DNA from: Bifidobacterium catenulatum DSM 16992 = JCM 1194 = LMG 11043
Lineage (GTDB): Bacteria > Actinomycetota > Actinomycetes > Actinomycetales > Bifidobacteriaceae
Assembly: GCF_001025195.1 (NCBI RefSeq)
Contig: NZ_AP012325.1
Location: forward strand, 1,612,001-1,676,000
DNA: 64,000 nt
Direction: 5' to 3'
This document shows positions 49,769-57,573 of this stretch, in pieces. The translations under genes and the position numbers were made by a program. The number at the start of each line of letters is the position of its first letter. The stretch's first letter is position 1. A model generated the notes under the pieces. It did no database searches, was not told the origin of the DNA, and saw nothing but the letters and a program-made list of their open reading frames with translations.

Positions 49769-51004
49769 TCAGACGCCCAGCTGTTGTTTCAGGAACGGCA
49801 GCATGGTTCTCATCAGATTCGATCCGGTCGTTCCCGTGAATACAGGAACGTCGGTGACTGGAATCGGCTGCGTGGCCGCACGCCCCGCAACGGTGCCGAG
49901 ATTACCGGCGGCCTCACGTGGAGACAGCTGCCGAATGCCGATCGCAAGCACACGACCCGGATACCGACGCGCGATCGTGGCGTACGTGGTCGGATCCTTC
50001 TGCCCATCATCGCCGATCAGAATGAACTTCATATCAGGAAAATCAGCCATCAATTGTTCGGCATACTCGAGTTTGTGCTGCACTCCGGTAGGAATGAACG
50101 TTTTCGGGCGGGGATCGAGGTCACGCAGCAGCAGCGGTCCTTCCGGGAACCCATGGTCGGCGATGAAATGCCTAATCGAGCTTTCCACGTTCCACGGCGA
50201 CGTCGACAGGTAAAAGAACGGGGCGTCCGGAAACATGTCCGCAATGCGGTTGAACAGCAGGTTCATGCCCGCAACCGGCATTTTCTTCTTCGGATCGAGC
50301 AGCAGCAGATTGTAGGCCGCTTTCATCAGGCTTGGCGCCTGCGTGACCATGACGGTGTCGTCCACGTCGGAGATCACACCGACTTTCGTACCACTGGGAA
50401 TGGTGAACAGGTTGGCTTTGACCGGCTTGCGGCTGCGCACCTTGTATGACACGTCGTGCACGCCCGGTTCGAGCGAATGCTCGGCCACGAGATCGAGATA
50501 GCCTGCTGAATCGGATGCGACGAATTCGCTGGAAACATTGCGCTGCGCATCCACTTCGTCATACACTTCCGACATCCCCACCTGCACGGTTTCCAGGGGC
50601 ATGCCGTCGATGGCAATGCGCACCTTCGTATGCGGCGAGGGGATGGTGAGCATGGCACGTATGCCTCGGGTCAGACGGCCCGCCTGTCGTTTGAATGGGC
50701 CGTACACGGTTCGGCAGATTAGGCGCGAGTAATGTTCGGTGCCATAGCCGACATACGGTTCCACGCGCGGATACCAGTTGAGATTGCGTACCATGTTTGT
50801 CGAGACCGTCACCCATCCGTTGAACGCTTTGGTGATGGTACGGCGGAACAGCTGTGTCAGCGGAGGCTTGACTTCGATGCGCTCATGTTTCGAGGCGGCG
50901 TCGAAGGTGGTGACCACCTTGCGTGCGGGAATGGGCACGGTCGGCATGTCATCTTCGGATATGGCATCCGGTTCACGCTGGGGCAGCGGCTGTGGTTCAG
51001 TCAT
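49769..51004 (-). CDS. App1-family phosphatidate phosphatase (DUF2183)
   Basis: The 411-residue protein ends in the App1 catalytic domain of the HAD type. The nucleophile motif is VGVISDVDDTVMVT, followed by FFYLSTSPWN and the late motif FILIGDDGQKDP. The family dephosphorylates phosphatidic acid in yeast; the bacterial substrate is unproven. The N-terminal half contains a membrane-associating or beta-rich region with no clear signal peptide. The ATG at 51004 lies 6 nt after TATAGT; the GGGG between them is too close to work well as a ribosome site, so the start may be leaderless. Confidence 0.88.
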   Translation of the reverse strand: MTEPQPLPQREPDAISEDDMPTVPIPARKVVTTFDAASKHERIEVKPPLTQLFRRTITKAFNGWVTVSTNMVRNLNWYPRVEPYVGYGTEHYSRLICRTVYGPFKRQAGRLTRGIRAMLTIPSPHTKVRIAIDGMPLETVQVGMSEVYDEVDAQRNVSSEFVASDSAGYLDLVAEHSLEPGVHDVSYKVRSRKPVKANLFTIPSGTKVGVISDVDDTVMVTQAPSLMKAAYNLLLLDPKKKMPVAGMNLLFNRIADMFPDAPFFYLSTSPWNVESSIRHFIADHGFPEGPLLLRDLDPRPKTFIPTGVQHKLEYAEQLMADFPDMKFILIGDDGQKDPTTYATIARRYPGRVLAIGIRQLSPREAAGNLGTVAGRAATQPIPVTDVPVFTGTTGSNLMRTMLPFLKQQLGV

Positions 51005-51010
51005 ATCCCC

Positions 51011-51016
51011 ACTATA
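51011..51016 (-). promoter_or_regulatory. -10 box TATAGT ahead of the App1 gene
   Basis: The hexamer ends 6 nt before the ATG at 51004, the distance expected for transcription starting at or next to the start codon. Confidence 0.5.
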
Positions 51017-51149
51017 AAGGCGATTGCCGAACTCCTTGGTGCCCCAGCCGTGAAAATCAGGGATTATTCAGGGAACGGTAACGATTTCATACCTGATTTC
51101 GCATGCGGTTCCCTGTTTCTAGATGTTTCGAGACGTTTTGCCAAGCCGT

Positions 51150-51554
51150 TTATTCCGCCACGATGTTGGCGTATTCTTCGGAGGAAAGCAGTCCCGGTTC
51201 GTCATCCTCAAGCTCGATTTTAAAAATCCAGCCTTCGCCATACGGATCGCCGGTAACGATGCCCGGATCGTCGGCCGCTTCGCTGTTCACATAGCGGATT
51301 ACGCCAGCCACTGGAGTGACCAACGGCGTAACGGCTTTGGAGGATTCCAATTCCGCCACTTCGTCGCCGGCCTGCACTTCGGTGCCGACTTCCGGCAGAT
51401 CGATGTATACGAGTTCGCCAAGCTGGTCGGCCGCATATTCGGTGATGCCCACCATGGCCGGTTCGGTGGAGGCGTCCACCCACACATGCTCGTCGGAGTA
51501 TTCGAGATGCTCGGGAACGTCCAGATTCGGCTTGTTTTCGTTTTCTTCACTCAT
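51150..51554 (-). CDS. gcvH: Glycine cleavage system H-like lipoyl carrier protein
   Basis: This 134-residue carrier has an acidic N-terminal tail of about 14 residues and then the H-protein fold. The lipoyl-lysine hairpin is VAELESSKAVTP (Lys73), and the helix near the end (SSEEYANIVAE) is present. It would carry the aminomethyl group between glycine decarboxylase and the T protein. None of its usual partners lies in this window and bifidobacteria are thought to lack them, so the carrier may do something else. TAGAAT 8 nt ahead of the ATG suggests a leaderless transcript. Confidence 0.92.
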   Translation of the reverse strand: MSEENENKPNLDVPEHLEYSDEHVWVDASTEPAMVGITEYAADQLGELVYIDLPEVGTEVQAGDEVAELESSKAVTPLVTPVAGVIRYVNSEAADDPGIVTGDPYGEGWIFKIELEDDEPGLLSSEEYANIVAE

Positions 51555-51610
51555 GAAAACTCATTCTACGTCAATCACGTGCATTTCCCTTAGCGCTGGA
51601 CCGAAACTTG

Positions 51611-52699
51611 TTACGGCAGATCGTGGCCGAGCCATTCTTCGATCATGTAGCGGGCTATGGTGGCCTTTCCGGGGGATTCCATACGCCCTGCTACCAGCTC
51701 GTTCATATACTCGTCTCGGGTCATCCAACGCGCCTGCAGGGTCTCGTCGCCGTCCACGTGCACGTCGGTGGTATTGGCCACGCCTTTGAACGCCATCATG
51801 AGCGAGGCTGGGAATGGCCATGGCTGCGATCCCAAATATTTGAGTTCGCCGAGGTCGATGCCGACCTCCTCTTTGGCTTCGCGCCGGCATGCGTGCTCCA
51901 GGTTCTCACCCGCCTCCACGAAGCCTGCGGACACGGAATACAGGCCGGTATTGCGCCATGCACTGTTGTGCTGCAGCAGCAGACGATCCTCATGGTCCAC
52001 GATCGCCGTGATAACGGCCGGTTCCACTCTGGGGAACAGCAGCCGTTTGCCATCCGCTTCGCTGGTGCACCGCTGCGCCCATCCGCCCAACGCGGGTTCG
52101 GTCGGGGCGCCGCATGTGGGGCAATGGCGTTGACGCGCATGCCATACGCTCAGCGAGATCGCCGTTGTGGCCTGGCCTGCTTCGCGTGCGCTGGCGTGCG
52201 GGGCGAAGCCACGCAGGTCAACCCAGTCGAATCGTTCCGCCGCGTTTTCCAACAGCGATTTCGACGTTTTCTCTTCCGGTTCGCGCTGTTCGTCGAACGC
52301 GTCGTCCGCGCCCATATGCTCGCTGCTCGCAGCCACCGGTTCTACAGCCTTCACACGAGACACGTCAACGGCCACCACATGCTCGTCACGCTTGCCGCCA
52401 TATGAGCCGAGGAATATGGCGAACGCCGTCGGATGCGTGTGCAGTTCCGCCGCCACGTAGTCTCCGGGCAGCTGTGCCAAACGCATGTGCACGTTGGCGT
52501 AGTCCGCGATGGCACCTTGTCCGTGTGGCACCGCCACCATGCCGTCTTTGATGAGAATGACTTTCGTGGCAGGTTCCAGCAGCACCGTGTCGAACAGGTC
52601 GGGTTCGTCGCGTCTTGAAACCTCATAGTCGATGTCGCCTTGTGCAAGTGGCAGGAACGGCAGTGCCTGGGTCAGCGCCAGTGGCGAGAACACGCTCAT
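51611..52699 (-). CDS. nudC: NAD(+)/NADH pyrophosphatase, Nudix family
   Basis: This 362-residue Nudix enzyme hydrolyses NADH and may decap NAD-capped RNA. The Nudix box GFVEAGENLEHACRREAKEE, then VGI, is complete and the NudC marker SQPWPFPAS follows it. The zinc ribbon has CPTCG and one further Cys (QRCTSE); the fourth position is not Cys, as I recall for other actinobacterial NudC. The start follows AAGGAAAG. An AT-rich region with an inverted repeat lies upstream. Confidence 0.93.
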   Translation of the reverse strand: MSVFSPLALTQALPFLPLAQGDIDYEVSRRDEPDLFDTVLLEPATKVILIKDGMVAVPHGQGAIADYANVHMRLAQLPGDYVAAELHTHPTAFAIFLGSYGGKRDEHVVAVDVSRVKAVEPVAASSEHMGADDAFDEQREPEEKTSKSLLENAAERFDWVDLRGFAPHASAREAGQATTAISLSVWHARQRHCPTCGAPTEPALGGWAQRCTSEADGKRLLFPRVEPAVITAIVDHEDRLLLQHNSAWRNTGLYSVSAGFVEAGENLEHACRREAKEEVGIDLGELKYLGSQPWPFPASLMMAFKGVANTTDVHVDGDETLQARWMTRDEYMNELVAGRMESPGKATIARYMIEEWLGHDLP

Positions 52700-52718
52700 C
52701 GATTGCTTCTTTCCTTGA

Positions 52719-52759
52719 ATACGATATATGGAAGATATATTTTTCTATATAAATCGTAT
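52719..52759. promoter_or_regulatory. AT-rich upstream region with inverted repeat before nudC
   Basis: ATACGATATAT at 52719-52729 and ATATAAATCGTAT at 52747-52759 are near-perfect inverted copies in the most AT-rich stretch of the window. It probably holds the nudC promoter and possibly an operator; no regulator is identified. Confidence 0.4.
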
Positions 52760-52818
52760 TTTCTTTATATTTTTTGTATATCTGATTGCGCTATTGACGG
52801 TAGCTGCGGGAATATCGG

Positions 52819-53667
52819 CTACTGCACTCTGCGCACCAATGCAAGCAGCGCGTCGGCGACCGCCTGCGGATGCTCATAAGCGCTGAAATGACCGCAATCA
52901 AACACCACCGTCATATCCGTGCTCGTAGCCGTCATCGCATCGGCGATCGGTGCCATCACGCTCGGTGGGCTCGACGGATCCTTGTCGCCGCAGATCACAG
53001 CGACCGGCGCTGTAATCGTCGATAGCACATCGTTCAGGTCCGGGCGCCCGGCCGCCATGCGTTCACGCCAAGCGATGCCTTCGGCTGGCTGCTCGTTGAT
53101 CCATGCAGTGAACTGTTCGCGGTAGGCGTCCGACTGTTTGATGGTTGAATCCTCAGACGTGGCGGCGGCGAATCCCATAACCGGTTCGTGCGTGCCCGTC
53201 GATTCGCATTCCTCGGCGATCGCGATGCGTTTCGCACGCATCTTCTCGGAATCAGCTGCGGCCTTCGTGTCGCATAATGCCAGTGCGGCGACGGCTTCGG
53301 GGTGCAAACGCTGAACGTCGAGGATCAGGTAGCCGCCCATCGAAAGACCTACCCAAATCGCCTTGTCGTATCCGGCAGCGTGCAACAGGTCGACGTAAGC
53401 GTCGGCCATACGGTCCAAACCATTGAGGAAAGCGCCGTCCGTGTCTTTGCCTCCACTGTTCTCGTCGGAAGGAATCGGCCCTTCTCCCGCGCCGGGCATG
53501 TCTGGAGCCCAAATCGGGAACTGTTTCATGCCATGTTCCGCAGCGGTCGTTTTCAACGCATCCGCGCATTCGTTCCACATGCGGTGGTCCACGGGGAACC
53601 CGTGCACCAACACCACAGGAATCCCCTCACCCTCGCAATACACATTGTTATGCAATTCGATTGTCAT
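52819..53667 (-). CDS. Alpha/beta hydrolase
   Basis: This 282-residue hydrolase has the oxyanion motif VVLVHGFPVDHRMW, the nucleophile elbow VGLSMGGYL, an Asp in VICGDKDPSS and the His in FDCGHFSAYEHP. A helical cap lies between. The ATG at 53667 follows GGAGGAGC at good distance. Substrate unknown; esterases and haloperoxidase-like enzymes share this layout. Confidence 0.9.
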   Translation of the reverse strand: MTIELHNNVYCEGEGIPVVLVHGFPVDHRMWNECADALKTTAAEHGMKQFPIWAPDMPGAGEGPIPSDENSGGKDTDGAFLNGLDRMADAYVDLLHAAGYDKAIWVGLSMGGYLILDVQRLHPEAVAALALCDTKAAADSEKMRAKRIAIAEECESTGTHEPVMGFAAATSEDSTIKQSDAYREQFTAWINEQPAEGIAWRERMAAGRPDLNDVLSTITAPVAVICGDKDPSSPPSVMAPIADAMTATSTDMTVVFDCGHFSAYEHPQAVADALLALVRRVQ

Positions 53668-53714
53668 ATGCGCTCCTCCGTTGCTCTCCCCTGTTGTTGC
53701 ATGTATTCGCATGC

Positions 53715-54335
53715 CTATTTGCCGGTCCAAGCGATCGCCTGACGCACAATCGTGCCATATCCGTTGCTCATCTGGTTGACGAAAGTGTCGAGGATCTCAC
53801 TGTTCGGATTGACCCATTCCACGTCGAGCGTCTCGTCCTGCGGCTTGCAATCGCCTGCAATTGGCACCACATAGCACAATGCGATCGCATGCTGACGGGA
53901 ATCGAAATAGTCAGACAGTCCGGGCGTCGGGAAAAATTCAGCCACGGTGAACGGCTGCAGGCTCACTGGCAACTGCGGCAGCGCGATATCTCCCAAATCC
54001 TTGGCGATATTGCGTGCCACGGCCTCACGCAACGATTCGTGGTAGAGCACGCGGCCGGCGATCAGCGTTCGTTCGATGCTGCCATCGTCAGACACACGCA
54101 GCAGCGATCCGACCTGTGAGACGCGTCCCAGATCGTCGGTACGCACCGGCACCACGAGCACGTATGGGATCGGCATTTCACCACGCATACGGTTGATCTC
54201 GTCGGAAGCAAGCCATCCTGGAGGGTTTCCTATTCCACGGATGAAATCCTCCGGCGTGATGTCGTCGAATTCTCCGCGACGGCGGCCTGCATCGAAATCG
54301 CCCTCGTCGGGCACTTCATCATTCATCACTGGCAT
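53715..54335 (-). CDS. Nudix-like DUF4916 family protein
   Basis: This protein of about 206 residues has an acidic N-terminus followed by a Nudix-like fold. The segment RVLYHESLREAVARNIAKDL occupies the Nudix helix position but lacks the REUXEE catalytic core, which suggests no pyrophosphatase activity. I assign it to the actinobacterial DUF4916 group from its overall pattern. The ATG at 54335 lies 6 nt behind GATAAT and is probably leaderless; an ATG three codons later and longer frames to 54473 are alternatives. Confidence 0.75.
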   Translation of the reverse strand: MPVMNDEVPDEGDFDAGRRRGEFDDITPEDFIRGIGNPPGWLASDEINRMRGEMPIPYVLVVPVRTDDLGRVSQVGSLLRVSDDGSIERTLIAGRVLYHESLREAVARNIAKDLGDIALPQLPVSLQPFTVAEFFPTPGLSDYFDSRQHAIALCYVVPIAGDCKPQDETLDVEWVNPNSEILDTFVNQMSNGYGTIVRQAIAWTGK

Positions 54336-54341
54336 AGTCCC

Positions 54342-54347
54342 ATTATC
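54342..54347 (-). promoter_or_regulatory. -10 box GATAAT ahead of the DUF4916 gene
   Basis: The hexamer ends 6 nt before the ATG at 54335, again matching a leaderless start. Confidence 0.5.
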
Positions 54348-54525
54348 ACGCATCTTGTGTGAATTGGCTGGAAAAGCATGCGCTGGAAGACGATTCCTCT
54401 GATAGCGGATCTTGCGCATGCCGGGAATACGTAGGGTTGGGGCACGGTTATATACTCCAAAGCAATCGCACACGAAAGGCGTAGCCCGTCACGCGCGTCG
54501 ATGGCACGAACAGCAAGGAGCAATC

Positions 54526-54891
54526 ATGGCAACGCATGCAGTCACTTCCAAGGATTTCAATCAGATTGTGGAATCCAACGATCTGGTATTCGTGGATTTT
54601 TGGGCGACCTGGTGCGGTCCGTGCCGCGCATTCGGTCCGACGTTTGAAAAGGCGAGCGAAGCGAATTCCGACATTTACTTCGCCAAGGTCGATATCGACC
54701 AGAATCCGGATCTCGCTTCCGCGGCCAAGGTACAGGCTGTGCCGACGTTGATGGTGATCAAGAACCAGCAGATCGTGTTCCAGCAGGCCGGTGCGTTGCG
54801 TGCGTCGGATCTGGACGATCTGATCGCGCAGGCCAAGGCGTTGGACGTCAACGCGGCCGCTGCCGAAGAGGCTGAGGCGCAAGCGGAGTAG
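54526..54891 (+). CDS. trxA: Thioredoxin
   Basis: This 121-residue thioredoxin has the WCGPC redox site at 29-33, preceded by VFVDFWAT, and the conserved cis-proline loop AVPTLMVI. An alanine/glutamate-rich tail of about 13 residues is extra. AAGGAG at 54515-54520 fixes the start. It stands alone and ends at a good hairpin. Confidence 0.95.
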   Translation: MATHAVTSKDFNQIVESNDLVFVDFWATWCGPCRAFGPTFEKASEANSDIYFAKVDIDQNPDLASAAKVQAVPTLMVIKNQQIVFQQAGALRASDLDDLIAQAKALDVNAAAAEEAEAQAE

Positions 54892-54912
54892 GCTAAAAAT
54901 TACAACGATTTC

Positions 54913-54954
54913 AGAGGTGTCGTTCGATGGGAAACATCAACGGCACCTTTGTTT
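54913..54954 (+). terminator. trxA terminator
   Basis: AGGTGTCGTT pairs with AACGGCACCT (one G-U or mismatch position) and a GTTTTG run follows, 22 bp after the trxA stop. Confidence 0.7.
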
Positions 54955-55044
54955 TGCACGCCTATTGCCTACGCTTGCTCTGCTCGTCTGTTACATATAC
55001 GCCCGCCCGGTTTCCATGGCGTGAGGTAAACTCGTTCGTTAGAT

Positions 55045-55097
55045 GCGCGCTTTCCGGCGAAGCCCCGTGTGGCAGCGCGCCGCATGCCGAGCATGCG
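55045..55097 (+). promoter_or_regulatory. Structured leader of the G5/SLT gene
   Basis: Two GC-rich hairpins lie just ahead of the gene: GCGCGC at 55045-55050 with 55075-55080, and CGCATGC at 55081-55087 with GCATGCG at 55091-55097 (3-nt loop). Cell-wall hydrolase genes in actinobacteria often have riboswitch leaders, but I cannot match these to a known class. Confidence 0.3.
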
Positions 55098-55136
55098 TGA
55101 ATTCGTCGAGGATCTGAACGCGCGTATAGGAGCAGA

Positions 55137-56135
55137 ATGGCTAACCACAGCAAGCACGCCCGATCATCTACCTTCGTCATGCCGAGCAAGTCCTCGCTGA
55201 TGAAGATCGCCGCAACGGTTGCGGCGGTGGGCCTGTTGGCTACCGGCGGCATTGTGTCGCGCAATCTTTACACGTCCGCGAAGCAGAATACAACCAATCA
55301 GGCCACAGCTTTCTCCGTCACGGATTCCGCGGAGGCGTCCCGTGGTAATGCCCGCGAGCTGCTTAATGGAGACACCTCGTACGTTACCGTGAAGATCAAC
55401 GGCAAGTCGCGCGTGGTGCCCGGTGCCAATTTCACCGACGTGAAGTCCGTGCTTGACGCGGGTGACATCACGCTCGAACCGGAAGACACGGTCTCCCCCT
55501 CGCTCACCACCAAGGTCGATGAGAAAACCGTGATCACCATTCAGCGTGCCGGCGCGAGCGTCGAGGTTTCCGACACCGCCATTGGCTTCAATGTCGTCAA
55601 GAAGGAAACCTCAAGCCTGCCGGAAGGCCAGGAGAAGGTCGAGACGGAAGGCGAAGAGGGCGTGATGGAAACCACGAACCTCGTGACCAAGTCCGGCGAC
55701 ACCGTGGTTTCCTCCAACATGATCAGCTCGTATGTGAAGAAGGCTCCGGTCGACAAGGTCATTCTCGTCGGCACCGGCTCCACTTCGTCATCGTCCTCCA
55801 ACGCTTCCACGTCAATCGGCACCACTGTGCCGGCTGGCGAAATGCAGCAGTGGGCGCACGATTATCTGCTGTCGAACGGCTACACCGAAGCCGATTTCAC
55901 CGCCACCGTATACATCATCACCCACGAGTCCGGCTGGAGCGTCACCGCAACGAATCCAAGTTCGGGTGCCTATGGCCTGCCCCAGGCATTGCCTGGCAGC
56001 AAAATGGTGAGCGAGGGTGCTGATTGGGCCACCAATTATCAGACCCAGCTCAAGTGGTTCTGGGGCTATTGCGCGCAACGTTACGGTTCCATCCAGGGAG
56101 CCTATTCGTACTGGCTCGCCAATCACTGCTACTGA
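55137..56135 (+). CDS. Secreted/anchored G5 domain protein with lysozyme-like C-terminal domain
   Basis: This 332-residue protein has a basic head and one hydrophobic segment (about 22-42), a DUF348-like region (VTVKINGKSRVVPGANF) and a G5 domain ending in YVKKAPVDKVILVG. A Ser-rich linker leads to a lysozyme-fold domain with the probable catalytic Glu in ITHESGWSVTATNPSSGAYG. This resembles resuscitation-promoting or SLT-type muralytic factors that trim peptidoglycan. AGGAGC 5 nt ahead fixes the start. The last domain is short and ends in Cys-Tyr. Confidence 0.88.
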   Translation: MANHSKHARSSTFVMPSKSSLMKIAATVAAVGLLATGGIVSRNLYTSAKQNTTNQATAFSVTDSAEASRGNARELLNGDTSYVTVKINGKSRVVPGANFTDVKSVLDAGDITLEPEDTVSPSLTTKVDEKTVITIQRAGASVEVSDTAIGFNVVKKETSSLPEGQEKVETEGEEGVMETTNLVTKSGDTVVSSNMISSYVKKAPVDKVILVGTGSTSSSSSNASTSIGTTVPAGEMQQWAHDYLLSNGYTEADFTATVYIITHESGWSVTATNPSSGAYGLPQALPGSKMVSEGADWATNYQTQLKWFWGYCAQRYGSIQGAYSYWLANHCY

Positions 56136-56139
56136 TCTG

Positions 56140-56176
56140 CATTGCCATCTGATTTGATTTCAATCAGATGGCAATG
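56140..56176 (+). terminator. Terminator of the G5/SLT gene
   Basis: CATTGCCATCTGATT and AATCAGATGGCAATG pair perfectly (15 bp, 7-nt loop) only 4 nt after the stop codon. The T-run is short. Confidence 0.7.
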
Positions 56177-56235
56177 TTCGTATTGAAATGTTTACGTTGA
56201 TTAGTGATTAATATTCAATTTACGTAATTCACCGC

Positions 56236-56287
56236 ATATAGTTTGAGCCCCGTAATATTCGAAGATATTACGGGGCTCAAACTATAT
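56236..56287 (-). terminator. 23-bp perfect hairpin after the 166-residue gene
   Basis: Two 23-nt arms at 56236-56258 and 56265-56287 are exactly complementary around the 6-nt loop TCGAAG. It sits 35 bp beyond the stop of the minus-strand gene. The stem is unusually long for a simple terminator. Confidence 0.65.
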
Positions 56288-56321
56288 TGTGATTCGAGAT
56301 ATCATCAAAATACTATCAGTT

Positions 56322-56822
56322 TCACAGGGCGTTGTTGGCGCCGATCACCGTAGCTTCCTTGACATCGTCAATCTTCCTGCGCTTGCGGCCGCCATGTCCG
56401 GCCTTCGGACCGCGCTTGCCGACGGTGCCGCTACGAACCCCGTTCTTGGCGTCGAAGAGGATCACGCGCTCATCGCTGTGATATTCGCCTTCCAAGGCGA
56501 AGTAGGCGATCTTGTCTGCAGGCACTTCCGGGAAAGTGAAGAACTTCTGCGTTGCAACAAGCAGGTCAAGATTGCGAGTGGTCACGGAAGCCGGACGATC
56601 AGCGTTCGGATTGTTGAACTGAACCGCGAAATCGTCGTTCTCGTCGCACACCTGGATTGCGAACTTGCCGCGCTCGTAATTCACCAGCAGCTTGACGAAT
56701 TCCGGACGGCCGAGCACTTCGGAAACACCCTTGGAAAAACGAACAGATTCAAGCATGACCGTCATGGTCAACTTGCCACCCGTTCTTTCGCCAACTTCTT
56801 TGAAACCATCAAGAACGGACAT
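56322..56822 (-). CDS. Protein of unknown function with basic C-terminal tail
   Basis: The 166-residue protein has a mixed alpha/beta N-terminal 120 residues (TMTVMLESVRFSKGVSEVLG, FVKLLVNYERGKFAIQVCDE, DKIAYFALEGEYH). The tail is strongly basic with Gly-Pro-Lys (SGTVGKRGPKAGHGGRKRRK), which recalls nucleic-acid-binding hooks. I do not recognise it. AAAGGA gives a clear start and two strong hairpins insulate it from the gene before, so it is a real, separately transcribed gene. It is flanked by 750 bp of non-coding DNA. Confidence 0.75.
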   Translation of the reverse strand: MSVLDGFKEVGERTGGKLTMTVMLESVRFSKGVSEVLGRPEFVKLLVNYERGKFAIQVCDENDDFAVQFNNPNADRPASVTTRNLDLLVATQKFFTFPEVPADKIAYFALEGEYHSDERVILFDAKNGVRSGTVGKRGPKAGHGGRKRRKIDDVKEATVIGANNAL

Positions 56823-57346
56823 GTAAATCCTTTCTTTATTGTAAATAACTACGTGAAATACTGTACCTCATTGCCGGCAATAAAACGAATCGAATCTTAG
56901 GGAATATATATGTATTTTCAAGAACACAACATAATACGAAAAACATAATGAGGCCATCTCACGTAACCACTTTTGTAATCAGTTTCTTTTTTAAAATGTT
57001 TTCCCAGCAACGATTTTCATTGAAATTCCGCCATTTCTTGGCACTTTTTACACTCCAATTGAAATAGAACATACACTACACGGTTACAGCATCACAAGCG
57101 CAATCAAAGAAGATGGAACCCCGTCGCAAAGCAGGATTCCGACATTGCTAACAGCGTGGCGGAATCCTTGAGCAATGTGGTGGAAAAGTCGCTGCACACT
57201 TCCAGCAAAGAGTCACCGATGAAGCTTTCCATGGTGCAGCGCACCGCGGAGCCCGTAGCCCCCAGCTTCCCCCGAAGGCGGCAAGAAGAGCCAAAGGAGC
57301 CGAAAGAAGAGCAAGCACAAAAGCTGACCTTGAGGCTTCTCAACCA

Positions 57347-57391
57347 AAAGGGGTTATGGGTGAACCTTGATGATTCGCCCATAACCCCTTT
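57347..57391 (-). terminator. Hairpin downstream of the GH31 gene
   Basis: AAAGGGGTTATGGG and CCCATAACCCCTTT pair over 14 bp with a 17-nt loop; on the minus strand a TTTT run follows. It is 180 bp past the GH31 stop. Confidence 0.6.
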
Positions 57392-57427
57392 CTCATGCCC
57401 GCCCGCATATTGGCTACATATCTGGCC

Positions 57428-57555
57428 TATATATGGCAGATTTCGTGTCTTGACATGAGACATCTCGCTTATATATATATGGCAGATTACTGCCAGAAAA
57501 AGCCCAGCAGAGGGCATGTTTTCGCACTCTTTCGCCACTTCGTCTGCCATATATA
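57428..57555. repeat. Three copies of TATATATGGCAGA
   Basis: Direct copies of TATATATGGCAGATT lie at 57428-57442 and 57474-57488. An inverted copy of the first 13 bases is at 57543-57555, next to ATCTCGCT and its complement, so 57462-57486 and 57543-57563 form an interrupted palindrome. Confidence 0.65.
57450..57478 (+). promoter_or_regulatory. Candidate sigma-70 promoter pointing at the GH31 3' end
   Basis: TTGACA at 57450-57455 is followed after 16 or 17 nt by TATATA/ATATAT. No plus-strand gene follows; a transcript would run antisense into the end of the GH31 gene. Confidence 0.35.
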
Positions 57556-57573
57556 AGCGAGATACTCACCTAA

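Larger units (their letters stand above)
56823..57573. other. 751-bp region without a recognised gene
   Basis: The first 240 bp are AT-rich. From about 57110 the base composition rises and both strands stay open: a plus frame from 57063 to 57458 and a minus frame 57104-57550. Neither has a ribosome site or a recognisable product. The right part holds a hairpin (57347-57391) and repeated TATATATGGCAGA sites. It may be a decayed gene or a regulatory or ncRNA locus. Confidence 0.6.

Noticed and set aside
51611-52699. Missing fourth zinc Cys in NudC as a sign of inactivation
   Set aside because: As I recall, the fourth position is not Cys in other actinobacterial NudC proteins, and the Nudix box is complete.
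57104-57550. 148-codon minus-strand frame after the GH31 gene
   Set aside because: It crosses a strong hairpin and repeat sites and has no clear ribosome site; it is not convincing as a gene.
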